Origin: Haemophilus parainfluenzae
GTDB taxonomy: Bacteria > Pseudomonadota > Gammaproteobacteria > Enterobacterales > Pasteurellaceae
NCBI RefSeq assembly: GCF_003252725.1
Contig: NZ_QEPO01000001.1
Span: 310,001 to 374,000 of the forward strand
Reading direction: 5' to 3'
Length of the DNA stretch: 64,000 bases
The notes beneath the pieces were generated by a model. That model saw nothing but the letters and a program-made list of their open reading frames with translations, searched no databases and had not been told where the DNA came from. This document shows positions 45,870 to 54,322 of the stretch, piece after piece (within the stretch, counting starts at the first letter, position 1; each line of letters opens with the position of its first letter). A program made the position numbers and the translations under genes.

Positions 45870-46136
45870 TGGAAGAAAAATTATAGGAAATCAGGGGAAT
45901 ACCTAAAAAAAGATCTTGTTAATAATCCAGAATTAGCTTTAGATCAAAAGAATGCAACTAAAATAATGATATATGGAATGGAAACAGGAATGTTTACGAC
46001 GAAAAAAATATCAAGTTATATTTCAGAAGATAGTGCTGACTACCTGAATGCCAGAAGGGTTATTAACGGTATGGATAACGCTGCTAGCATAGCTGGATAT
46101 GCATCTAAATTAGAGGAGTGTTTAAGATGGTTATAA
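45870..46136 (+). pseudogene. Displaced effector C-terminal tail 2, lysozyme-like
   Basis: 88 codons in frame to a stop at 46136, with no start of its own. The product includes NNPELALDQKNATKIMIYGM, ETGMFTTKKISSYI and NARRVINGMDNAASIAGYAS, a pattern I know from the ends of phage-type lysozyme/GH19-like domains (G-M-x-x-G-x-F-T, then N-A-R-R-x-I-N-G). It overlaps the start of immunity 3, as an intact effector would. Confidence 0.72.
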
Positions 46137-46903
46137 AAAGATTATTTATTTTGCTATTGTTTATTCCTCAATTTGCTTTTTCTGAATATTATGTAAAAGA
46201 TAATAATATTTATAATGATGGTAATAAAGTTAAAACTATCTTAATTAATGATGAGTTAGGTAGCGTGTTATTGGATAATAAAGATGTTATTGTTATATCA
46301 AATTCATATAATGCTTCATCTACTAAAACTGAATTGAGTTATATTTTTAGTAAATTAAATGGAAATATATTAAAGATAGAGCGAATTAATTATTCTCCAG
46401 AGTGTGATAGGTATTATGGTTATTTTTTAAATTTTCATAATAGTATAAATGTAGAAGATATTAATGAAATATTTATAGATAGTCTTGAGTCCAGGTATGG
46501 ATTTAAAGATTATGTTTTTTTTAATAAAAACGATAATTTTGTTCTAAACATTAATGGCCATGATAAGAATATTTTTTTTAGTACATATGATGATAAAAGT
46601 ATATTGATTATTAATTATGATATTTCTTCCGATGGGGGGGTATTGAGTGAAAAATATATGAAGTGTGAATATTTAAATGAGAGTATTAATACATCCTCAT
46701 GTAAGGATATTGGATTTGTTAATAAAAGAAGCTATTTATATACATCTCCTAATAGTATAAGTAAAATGTATTTGATTAAAGGGGATCAAGTCATAATTAA
46801 TGATGTGAGATCTTTAAAAAATGAAAAATGGTACCTTATAAATTACAAAGGAAAAAAAGAAATCAACATGTGGATTAAAGCTGATTCAGTTGATTTAAAT
46901 TAA
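46127..46903 (+). CDS. Periplasmic immunity protein 3 with SH3-like tail
   Basis: 258 residues from ATG 46127, chosen for the GAGGAG ribosome site at 46113-46118; the GTG at 46118 would add three residues. Signal peptide MVIKRLFILLLFIPQFAFS. Unrecognised middle; SH3-like tail with the same last 21 residues as immunity 1 and 2. Overlaps tail 2 by ten bases. Very AT-rich. Confidence 0.75.
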   Translation: MVIKRLFILLLFIPQFAFSEYYVKDNNIYNDGNKVKTILINDELGSVLLDNKDVIVISNSYNASSTKTELSYIFSKLNGNILKIERINYSPECDRYYGYFLNFHNSINVEDINEIFIDSLESRYGFKDYVFFNKNDNFVLNINGHDKNIFFSTYDDKSILIINYDISSDGGVLSEKYMKCEYLNESINTSSCKDIGFVNKRSYLYTSPNSISKMYLIKGDQVIINDVRSLKNEKWYLINYKGKKEINMWIKADSVDLN

Positions 46904-46913
46904 ATGATTTATT

Positions 46914-46949
46914 AACAGCACTTTACAACGTGCGGTTATTTTTTTTACT
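46914..46949 (+). terminator. Terminator 3 of the cassette array
   Basis: AACAGCAC (46914-46921) opposite GTGCGGTT (46930-46937), with one mismatch against terminators 1 and 2, followed by a long T run. Confidence 0.75.
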
Positions 46950-46951
46950 AG

Positions 46952-47113
46952 CATAATAGGGTTAAGTCGCTTATTAGAGATAATAATATACAAGAATGTC
47001 CTAATTTGAATTTATCTAAGCCTATGGGAGAGTATAAATTCTCTACTGCTGGTATTAAAAACACAAAATATAGCAAAAGTCTACAAAAGAAATTTGAAGG
47101 TTATGATGATTAA
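46952..47113 (+). pseudogene. Displaced effector C-terminal tail 3, unrecognised
   Basis: An open frame of 53 codons from after a TAG (46949) to TAA 47113, without a start. The product ends NLSKPMGEYKFSTAGIKNTK-YSKSLQKKFEGYDD. No family recognised. It is called a displaced tail because it fills the slot between the array terminator and the next immunity gene and overlaps that gene's start, just as tails 1 and 2 do. Confidence 0.5.
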
Positions 47114-47774
47114 ATTTATTTTTATTATTACTTTGTTGATATCTTATTATGCTGAAGCTACATCTAGCATGAATGGGCTGCAAAAATTTAGTGGTGATAT
47201 GGAGTCTAAAATTTCTTGTAGTCAATCTGATTCAATAAGCTATCAATGCGAGTTAAAATTAGGTAATAATTATTATGATACTCTACGCATAAAAGATAAT
47301 AATGAATGTGGAGAGTTTAGCATTATCCCTATATCAAAAGATAAAATATCTATAGAGTGTGGATTTGATGGTGTTTCTAATATATATACCTATAAATTGA
47401 TAGATGATAATCTACTCTTGGATAAGTATGAATATTATTATTTGGGTGGTGGGCCATCAGAAGTTGATGAGTTTATAATCAATAATCTTGTAAGTTTTAG
47501 ACGAAATATTTCTACAGATATTTCTGATAATGGAAATAGAATGTTTTCTCTTGGATATGTTAATAAAAAATCTTATTTGTATAATGAAAACTATAATAAG
47601 ACTGATATGTATTTGGTTAAAGGGGATAAGGTATTGATACTTGATGTTAAAAAGGATTCTAAAAGCAATAAGTGGTATAAAATATTATTTCCAGGAAAGG
47701 GGAATATAATCAAATGGATGAGATCTTATAATATTAGTTATTTAAGTGTAAATAGTGAGTTTTTAACAAGATAG
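47103..47774 (+). CDS. Periplasmic immunity protein 4 with diverged SH3-like tail
   Basis: 223 residues from ATG 47103 (the next ATG, 47106, is also possible; TTG 47094 would be longer). Signal peptide MMIKFIFIITLLISYYAEA. The tail follows the SH3 plan (KSYLYNENYNKTDMYLVKGD, KWYKILFPGKGNIIKWMRS) but lacks the common final 21 residues. It overlaps tail 3. Role inferred from the array. Confidence 0.72.
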   Translation: MMIKFIFIITLLISYYAEATSSMNGLQKFSGDMESKISCSQSDSISYQCELKLGNNYYDTLRIKDNNECGEFSIIPISKDKISIECGFDGVSNIYTYKLIDDNLLLDKYEYYYLGGGPSEVDEFIINNLVSFRRNISTDISDNGNRMFSLGYVNKKSYLYNENYNKTDMYLVKGDKVLILDVKKDSKSNKWYKILFPGKGNIIKWMRSYNISYLSVNSEFLTR

Positions 47775-47818
47775 AGGTTAATGTTGTAAGTATATAGTAA
47801 ACCTGTTTTTCAACTTCT

Positions 47819-47858
47819 AAAGTGCGGTTTGTTTCATATAAAATGAATCGCACTTTTC
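47819..47858 (+). terminator. Terminator after immunity 4
   Basis: AAAGTGCG (47819-47826) pairs with CGCACTTT (47849-47856) around a 22-base loop; both arms are uptake-signal cores. Confidence 0.6.
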
Positions 47859-47995
47859 CTATATAGTTATTCTATTTTTAGCGAATTATAGACTTGGTTT
47901 TATCCAATATTGCCCCATTTCATGGGGCTTATAATGTTAAATGAGAAAATATGATTAATTTATTGATGGTATAGTTTAAGTCAAAAGGAATCGAT

Positions 47996-48460
47996 TTGTT
48001 TAACAATAATAAATATACAGTGGTAATTTTTCTATCACTTTTTTCTTCTCGTTTAGTTTTTTCTCTTGAGCCAGAAGACTTGCTTGTTTCAGATGCATTA
48101 TCTAAGCCTTGTTTGTCTGGAAGTGTGCAAGAAGCAGATTTAATGTCTTGTGTAAGTAAGGGGTACATACTGGCCCAAAAAAAATTAAATTTTAACTATA
48201 AAGTATCAATCCAACAAGAAAATCAAAAGATAAGAGAGTATCTAATTTCATCTCAAAAAAAATGGAATATATCAAAATTTAAGCAATGTTATCCTGAACT
48301 TGAAAATGGTCAGGAGGGGAAGATAAATTTTATTGATTGTGCAACCAAAGCCATTAATGAGAGAAATGATTTGCTAGAGTCGGTTTTTTTATGTGATTTT
48401 AATAAGAGAGCTTGTACGTTTAAAGATGATAATATTATTAAGCTATTAAGTGATAGATAA
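47996..48460 (+). CDS. LprI-like exported protein, candidate lysozyme-type immunity
   Basis: 154 residues from a TTG start with AAGGA about eight bases upstream. Signal peptide VVIFLSLFSSRLVFS. The mature part has the DUF1311/LprI pattern: SCVSKGYILAQKKLNFNYK, then SSQKKWNISKFKQCY (Q-x-x-W) and DCATKAINERNDLL, with four spaced cysteines. LprI proteins inhibit lysozyme, so this may protect the cell wall against a lysozyme-type T6SS effector, which suits the neighbouring tails. Family assignment is by pattern only. Confidence 0.68.
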   Translation: MFNNNKYTVVIFLSLFSSRLVFSLEPEDLLVSDALSKPCLSGSVQEADLMSCVSKGYILAQKKLNFNYKVSIQQENQKIREYLISSQKKWNISKFKQCYPELENGQEGKINFIDCATKAINERNDLLESVFLCDFNKRACTFKDDNIIKLLSDR

Positions 48461-48575
48461 AGTACATAGAGAATAGAAATAAATAACCTTAAAATAGCAT
48501 AGTTATTTTATTAAGGATGGCACTCTTTTCTTTAAATATGGAAAGAATGCAGATCTAAAATTAGAGAGTGGTAAG

Positions 48576-49091
48576 ATGAGAAAAAATTTTTTGTTAGTGT
48601 TATCTTTCTTTATTTTTTCTAATGTGTTAGCTAAAGATGAAGAGTTGATTAATCCATGTATTGAAGAGAGCATTCCATTAAATAATGCTTTGTCTCATAA
48701 GGGTATTTTATTAAATAATAGAGTTGAGATAAATAATATTGAAGTATTTTTAGTGTCATACTTAGATAATCGCGGAGATGTCTGTTATGATAAGAAATAT
48801 GATGTATTTTTTAATATTTCTGGTAATTATGTATATAGTAAGAAATTGTTTTCTGAGTTAGGAGATGTTTACCCTGAAATAAATAAAAGTGGTAATTTAT
48901 TTACAATCGATTTTGAATATGGAAATGGTCAGTCTAATCTAGAGAGGTATTATTTTAATGTGCATTCACATGAAGTGTATCTTATTAAGAAAGATATAAT
49001 CCAATCTAGAACGGGAGAATCAAAGGTTATTAAGTTTAAAGATTTAAATATAAAAGATATTGAGTTTTCTAAATTGCTTAATGTTTATTAG
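48576..49091 (+). CDS. Exported protein of unknown function, possible immunity protein
   Basis: 171 residues. Signal peptide MRKNFLLVLSFFIFSNVLA, then two cysteines (INPCIEESI, GDVCYDKKY) and a beta-rich body (VFFNISGNYVYSKKLF, FTIDFEYGNGQSNLERYYF). No family recognised. Position at the end of the AT-rich array and the signal peptide suggest another periplasmic immunity protein. About 25 open codons upstream in the same frame (GTLFFKYGKNADLKLESGK) could be part of a lost neighbour. Confidence 0.6.
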   Translation: MRKNFLLVLSFFIFSNVLAKDEELINPCIEESIPLNNALSHKGILLNNRVEINNIEVFLVSYLDNRGDVCYDKKYDVFFNISGNYVYSKKLFSELGDVYPEINKSGNLFTIDFEYGNGQSNLERYYFNVHSHEVYLIKKDIIQSRTGESKVIKFKDLNIKDIEFSKLLNVY

Positions 49092-49202
49092 CTTTAGATA
49101 ATTAAAAACATTGTTATTAATGTAACAGTGTTTTTTTTAATTTACCATAAGCTCAAGAATACTATAAATGTTATAGAATTATTTCAGATTGTCTTTCTTA
49201 TT

Positions 49203-49427
49203 ATGACTCCCCGCCCCAAAGTTCATGATTTGGACGATATTGTACCCTTACCCCCGGCAAAATTACCGAAATGGGACGGTAAAATCGCCTTCCAGCGTTG
49301 GTATGAAGGGGAAGCTCCGCCTAAACCGAGTGAGGCACTGATGCAGAAACTGGTGAATCAGGTAGGACTTTGGGTGGATACCAGGTTGGATTTAGAAACG
49401 GGTTTACTAAGAGAAGTGAAAAAATAA
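49203..49427 (+). CDS. Small protein of unknown function
   Basis: 74 residues from ATG 49203 (MTPRPKVHDLDDIVPLPPAK). The product is proline-rich and soluble, with KWDGKIAFQRWYEGEAPPKP and a helical end. Its base composition is more GC-rich than the array to its left and like the DUF4123-lipase module to its right. No ribosome site is obvious, so it might be a fragment of a larger effector-related gene. No family recognised. Confidence 0.4.
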   Translation: MTPRPKVHDLDDIVPLPPAKLPKWDGKIAFQRWYEGEAPPKPSEALMQKLVNQVGLWVDTRLDLETGLLREVKK

Positions 49428-49500
49428 CAAAAATTTCGACCGCACTTTAGATTGTAAAGTACAGTTTTATTTGAGCGTGTTGTTCTAACAGGGTTACATA

Positions 49501-49596
49501 ATGAAAAAGTGTTTAAAAATTTTATTCGTATTAGTGATTGCGGCAATCATCGGCTTGTTTTGCTTATATTTCTATTTAGAATGTAATCCAAGTTGA
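49501..49596 (+). CDS. Very small membrane peptide
   Basis: 31 codons (MKKCLKILFVLVIAAIIGLF, then CLYFYLECNPS) with a lysine start, one membrane helix and a cysteine-containing end. It could be a lipoprotein-like or single-helix peptide. It lies between the small protein and the second DUF4123 gene, and the ribosome site is weak. Coding status uncertain. Confidence 0.35.
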   Translation: MKKCLKILFVLVIAAIIGLFCLYFYLECNPS

Positions 49597-49658
49597 TAGG
49601 GATTAGCTTTTATCAATAAATTTATTATAATACCTCTTTGTAAATAAAGGGGAAATTT

Positions 49659-50981
49659 ATGCAGTATGAAAATCTAGTTTATGCCGTTAATGGTCTGCAG
49701 CTTTCTAATAATGAACAAGAAAATATTATTATCTTAATCTATGCTTCTAATGTAGAAATTGCAAAAAATTATATTACGGTGTATCAGCAGCAAAACCAGC
49801 TCCGATTGCAGTATACGTTTCTTCCTTTACCGCTTAATACGTATTTTCAACGTCATGCTGATGAGACATTAATTGAGCAATTGAAAACGCTAGCTCAAGA
49901 TTTATCAGAACAGCATCCTATTCTCATTTTTAATCCAAACCAATATCTAGAAAGTGAAAAAAGCAAAACAGCATGCTTAACCAAAAATGAATTTCCATTA
50001 AGACAAGAAGATGAACATTCTCCTTTCTTGTTTCAACCAATCCCCGATTCGATTAAGCCTTATCTGTGGCCTGAAGACAGCAATTCTCAATGTTATGCCA
50101 TTATCAACGCAGAGGTAAGTGTTTGGTTTCCCCAGCGTTTTGAATTGGATGATATTCAAAGTGCATGTTTATTTAAAGGGGAGGACGGTGAAAGACGAAA
50201 AAAGACAGCGCCTTATTTATTGCATTTACCAGAAAATCATCCTTTTGTGGAAGAGTTATGCAGTGAAAGCCCGAAAGGAAAAGAGTCTGAGGATGGATTT
50301 CAACAGTGGAATAAATCATTTGGTTTTTTCTTTCGCTCAACCGCGACATTTGATGAGCTGTTGCACCATTTCAGAAAATTTATCTACATGCCGACCTATG
50401 ACGGACGCTTGCTCTATTTTCGCTTTTATGACCCGACAGTATTGGAAGACCATTTTGACCGTTTAATATATTATCCAAAAAAATTAGCAACTTTTTGGGG
50501 GCAAGGTTTAATCGATTCCTTTATTTTGCCTAAGGGAAATGATGTCGTGCATTATATACCTACAATAGATTTGGCTAAAATAACACCAGCTAAGAAACAG
50601 TTTGATAAATTTGAATTAAATACAATTGTTGATGAAAGAAATGCTGTATTACTAAAAAATTTGGTTACTGAATTACTGGATACTATCCCAATGCTAAATG
50701 ACCACTATGACAGAGCGACAATTGAAAAAGTCGTTCAACATTGCTATCGTCTTTGTCAAACTTGTGCTTTATATCAAACTATTGATATTGGATTATTTGC
50801 TTTACTGAGTTTAGCCTATGGCAACGTAATTGATATATTAGATCCTGAGAAAAAAATTAATCAAATTTTGCAAAGTGATATCGCAGAACAAAAAAAACGA
50901 TATCTTATAAAACAACGGATAAGTATTCTAGAAAATCAAAAGATTATCCGTAATAAATTGGGAGCAAATTTACATGGTTAA
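49659..50981 (+). CDS. DUF4123 adaptor protein for the lipase effector
   Basis: 440 residues. The DUF4123 core is seen as NIIILIYASNVEIAKNYIT, ILIFNPNQYL, CYAIINAEVSVWFPQRFELD and ATFDELLHHFRKFIYMPTYD, followed by LLYFRFYDPTVLEDHF (the FRFYDP core shared with the adaptor at 34496-35869). GGGG/AAAGGGG upstream serves as ribosome site. The stop overlaps the lipase start by eight bases. It presumably loads that lipase onto a VgrG. Confidence 0.88.
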   Translation: MQYENLVYAVNGLQLSNNEQENIIILIYASNVEIAKNYITVYQQQNQLRLQYTFLPLPLNTYFQRHADETLIEQLKTLAQDLSEQHPILIFNPNQYLESEKSKTACLTKNEFPLRQEDEHSPFLFQPIPDSIKPYLWPEDSNSQCYAIINAEVSVWFPQRFELDDIQSACLFKGEDGERRKKTAPYLLHLPENHPFVEELCSESPKGKESEDGFQQWNKSFGFFFRSTATFDELLHHFRKFIYMPTYDGRLLYFRFYDPTVLEDHFDRLIYYPKKLATFWGQGLIDSFILPKGNDVVHYIPTIDLAKITPAKKQFDKFELNTIVDERNAVLLKNLVTELLDTIPMLNDHYDRATIEKVVQHCYRLCQTCALYQTIDIGLFALLSLAYGNVIDILDPEKKINQILQSDIAEQKKRYLIKQRISILENQKIIRNKLGANLHG

Positions 50982-53016
50982 TACCAATGAAAAACCTTTT
51001 TATCATCAATTTGAAGAAAAACACCACTCGGAATCCACTGAGACAGGAACAGCAGCTTGTCGCACGGACATTATTATTCATCATAAAGATACCCTTGAGC
51101 GTTCTTTACCTAAAGGTATTATGGTAAAGGTTTATGACCAAGATGGTGGTGTTTCTTACGGTGAAATTGATGAAAACGGCGATAGCCATCATATTGGTGT
51201 AAAGTGCGGTTTAATTTCCTGGCAATTAATGAGAGGTCCTGATACAGCACCAAAATACGACCGACATAAAAAAGATGGCAGACAGCTTACTGATAAAGAT
51301 GAGCAAGCATTTTTTAATGATTCAGACGGTTATGTACTGATCAAAGCAAATGATGAAAAAACTGAAGATCCACGATTACAACTTGCTAAACCACTAAAAG
51401 TGTTTGTTTCGGTAAATGCAAAAGAAGTGAAGGCAATTTATCTTCCTCCACCGATTTTATTGAATTTGCGTTTTCGTCAAAAAGGTAATGTAAGGTTATC
51501 AAGCAAACAAATTAAACAGATAAAAGATGATGGTAACACAGCCACTTTGTTTATTCATGGCTATAATGTTTCTCTTGGCCATATTGGAAAATTTCCACAA
51601 GCGGAAGACTTTGGGGATATTCCAGAATATTCGAATCTACCGCCTTCCGATCAGGTTCAGAGACCTTATTTGCATTATGATAACAAGGCGATTGGTCAAT
51701 TGGCGAAAAATACACTCCTTGAGCAAGCAAAAGAGGATGACAATATTTATGTTAAGCACGTTTACAATGAGGTAGATTTAAAAGTTAATGGTCATAAAGC
51801 TTTAGGTTGGTTTCCACATGTTGAATATTATTTGAATTTAGCTGCATCAGGTAAATTAAATTACGATGATCCTTTTACCGATTGGGATAAATACCACCGA
51901 ATTATCGGAGTGACTTGGTCTGGTAGTGTTGATCCTTCCATGGTTTTTTTCAGGGCGGAAATGTATGCTAACGAAGCAGGGCGAGAGCTCGCAAAGGTAT
52001 TGATAGAATTATTTAATGAAGGCATTAAAGTTAATATTATTACTCATTCATTAGGCGCCCGAGTTGCATTAAGTGCATTGAATATTTTAGGTGATTTTGA
52101 CGGAGCCTATGATGAGAAAATTGATAATCTGATTATGTGGGAAGCCGCTGTAGCTGATAATTCAATAACTGACTCATATACTCGCGTGAAAAATCCGGTG
52201 GCAATGGAACTATTTCCTTATGCACATAAAACAGTGAAATATCTTCGTGTGCTGTATTCCCAAGAAGATGGTGTTTTGGGGGGGGATAGTCGTGGTGGAG
52301 ATCAAGAGTATACGGGGTTGCTTGGTGGAGCGTATCCGAAAAAATATACTTCATTAGCAAATACTACTGGCGCATTAAAAGATTACTATAAAGAAAATAA
52401 AATAGGTGAATATTATAAAACCATTGAGGAAATCAAACGCTATGGCCAGATACATAAAGGAACACAATGGGGGCAGGATAATCCTGAGGCGACCCCTAAG
52501 GGCATGGAAATCAAAAAAGAAATTGCAAGGTTGTTATTAGAGGAAGCCAATACAGTATCTTCGGATTTAAATACTCAATTAAATTATTTAAAACCTTGGA
52601 GTCATTTCCGCCGTTTCCGTCCTGAAGACGAACATTTTAAACACATTGTCGATGTATTAACTTATCAGGTGTTTAATAACTGGACAATATATGTAAATGA
52701 TATGGCTGTGCGCCCTGCTCTAGGTCATCAAGGAGAGAGATTAACTGTTTTAGGTACATGGTTTAATAATAAAGGGTTGTCTGAGGCTAGAAAAAAAGAA
52801 TGGATAGATTCATTTATTACAGCCCAAAATAAAAAACAATTTTGGTTTTGGGATCAAAGTAACTATTTTATTTCCCACTCGGCAATGCGAGAGTGGGAAT
52901 GGAAAGCATTAGATACTCAAAAAGTATTCCCTGATATTTATAAAGAAAGCTATAAAGGCAGAATAATTGATGAATGGATAAATGAGAAATCAAATTTTGG
53001 GAGATATAAAAAATGA
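50974..53016 (+). CDS. Alpha/beta-hydrolase T6SS effector, probable phospholipase
   Basis: 680 residues. The oxyanion-side strand ATLFIHGYNVSLG (about residue 190) and the nucleophile elbow NIITHSLGARVALSAL (Ser359 in T-H-S-L-G) define an alpha/beta hydrolase of the DUF900-like type found among T6SS lipase (Tle) effectors. GVTWSGSVDP and WEAAVADNSI follow the same family's spacing. No signal peptide or membrane helix. Adaptor upstream and immunity candidate downstream overlap it. Lipid substrate not determinable from sequence. Confidence 0.8.
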   Translation: MVNTNEKPFYHQFEEKHHSESTETGTAACRTDIIIHHKDTLERSLPKGIMVKVYDQDGGVSYGEIDENGDSHHIGVKCGLISWQLMRGPDTAPKYDRHKKDGRQLTDKDEQAFFNDSDGYVLIKANDEKTEDPRLQLAKPLKVFVSVNAKEVKAIYLPPPILLNLRFRQKGNVRLSSKQIKQIKDDGNTATLFIHGYNVSLGHIGKFPQAEDFGDIPEYSNLPPSDQVQRPYLHYDNKAIGQLAKNTLLEQAKEDDNIYVKHVYNEVDLKVNGHKALGWFPHVEYYLNLAASGKLNYDDPFTDWDKYHRIIGVTWSGSVDPSMVFFRAEMYANEAGRELAKVLIELFNEGIKVNIITHSLGARVALSALNILGDFDGAYDEKIDNLIMWEAAVADNSITDSYTRVKNPVAMELFPYAHKTVKYLRVLYSQEDGVLGGDSRGGDQEYTGLLGGAYPKKYTSLANTTGALKDYYKENKIGEYYKTIEEIKRYGQIHKGTQWGQDNPEATPKGMEIKKEIARLLLEEANTVSSDLNTQLNYLKPWSHFRRFRPEDEHFKHIVDVLTYQVFNNWTIYVNDMAVRPALGHQGERLTVLGTWFNNKGLSEARKKEWIDSFITAQNKKQFWFWDQSNYFISHSAMREWEWKALDTQKVFPDIYKESYKGRIIDEWINEKSNFGRYKK

Positions 53017-54215
53017 GTAGGAGCTTAAAAATCCGCATCATTGTACTAACCACAATTCTATTTGTTATTTTATTTGGTATATATAAATACATTAGCACAG
53101 CCCCTGTGCTTTCTTTGAGTGTTTCAACCGATGGCCGTTATGTCATTAGTGCTCATGCTGCGGAAGATGCCGATCGACATAAACCTATTGGTCAGTTGGT
53201 GTTATGGGATGTTGATAGAAAGGAAAAGACAATACTTGCCCGAAATGCTAATGCTTTTAGTGCAGCGTTTATTCCCGATAGTCATGAATTTATGTGGCAG
53301 GACAGTAAAAATATTGTACATATCCAAAATGTAGAGGGTAAAGAAGTAACTAACTTCCGACACTTCCAAGTGAAAACGCATATTATGTCAGCAGATAAAC
53401 AATTTTATCTTTCCTCCAATATGGAAGATAACGGGCAGCTTTATAAGGGATATGGAGAAGATCTTGTGCCTGTTTATACCGATGGAGGTATCCCTTTCCC
53501 TCTAACTTTATCAATGACTAAGGATTATTTTTTATCAGCGACTGAAACATGTACAACATCACCTTATCCTGTGGTAGAGACAAATTTGACGATCAATCCA
53601 GTAAATCCTGATAGCAGTAAAAGAAGCAGCTACACCGGAGTGACTTTATGGGATAGGCATACCCTAAAACCGCTAGCCCGTCTTTATGGAAATTGTGGAT
53701 ATACTACGGGGTTAATTAGCCCTAATGGTGATTGGGTAGTGACGGGAGGTGAAAACTTGTCAAATTATATGTGGGAAATTCATAACCTTAATAATCGACA
53801 AGACCTAGCCCAAGTTAATAGTGATCTTAATCATGAAAATTCAGAGCGTTATAAACAAAAACTATTACCTAAACCGGATAAATTTAAAAATAAACAATTA
53901 GCATTAAATCATACTGTTGCAATTGCTTTTTTAACTGAAAAAGATTTTATTCTACTGGGGAAAAGTGGTAATAAAGATGGATTTGGTGATGAACTCGCCC
54001 GTCTATTTACCGTTGGAGAACCATGGATTAAAGCCTATGTAGAAATCGGCAACGACCCGAGTATTTCAACAAATTACTATCAGAGAAACCTCAGCGTCTC
54101 CTCTTCACCAAAAGCTCATATTCTCGTCACCGGGCAAGCTACCGGCGGTGGAATTAATGTGTATAAATATCATCCTGAGAAAATGGAATTAGAGAAAATC
54201 TGGGTGGCAGATTAA
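53013..54215 (+). CDS. Beta-propeller-like periplasmic protein, probable lipase immunity
   Basis: 400 residues. One N-terminal membrane anchor (IIVLTTILFVILFGIYKYI) and a periplasmic domain built of repeated blades: VLSLSVSTDGRYVISAHA, LVLWDVDRKEK, then VTLWDRHTLKPLARLYG and LISPNGDWVVTGGE-NLSNYMWEI, all WD40-like. It overlaps the lipase stop by four bases, so the two are coupled; this supports an immunity role. Family unknown beyond the propeller resemblance. Confidence 0.75.
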   Translation: MSRSLKIRIIVLTTILFVILFGIYKYISTAPVLSLSVSTDGRYVISAHAAEDADRHKPIGQLVLWDVDRKEKTILARNANAFSAAFIPDSHEFMWQDSKNIVHIQNVEGKEVTNFRHFQVKTHIMSADKQFYLSSNMEDNGQLYKGYGEDLVPVYTDGGIPFPLTLSMTKDYFLSATETCTTSPYPVVETNLTINPVNPDSSKRSSYTGVTLWDRHTLKPLARLYGNCGYTTGLISPNGDWVVTGGENLSNYMWEIHNLNNRQDLAQVNSDLNHENSERYKQKLLPKPDKFKNKQLALNHTVAIAFLTEKDFILLGKSGNKDGFGDELARLFTVGEPWIKAYVEIGNDPSISTNYYQRNLSVSSSPKAHILVTGQATGGGINVYKYHPEKMELEKIWVAD

Positions 54216-54221
54216 ATGTTA

Positions 54222-54264
54222 AAAGTGCGGTTAGCATTTCGAATGTTTTTTAACCGTACTTTCC
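54222..54264 (+). terminator. Hairpin after the propeller gene
   Basis: AAAGTGCGGTTA (54222-54233) pairs with TAACCGTACTTT (54251-54262) with one mismatch. The T run is short, so termination may be partial. Confidence 0.6.
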
Positions 54265-54322
54265 TTAATGGTATAATTCACTCCATATAATATTTTTATG
54301 TGATACTCCGAAGGTTAGAGTG

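Noticed and set aside
45724-45906. 60-codon ORF resembling the effector N-terminal region
   Set aside because: It is a fragment of the effector gene that runs out of frame past the recombination junction; listed as a scar, not a gene.
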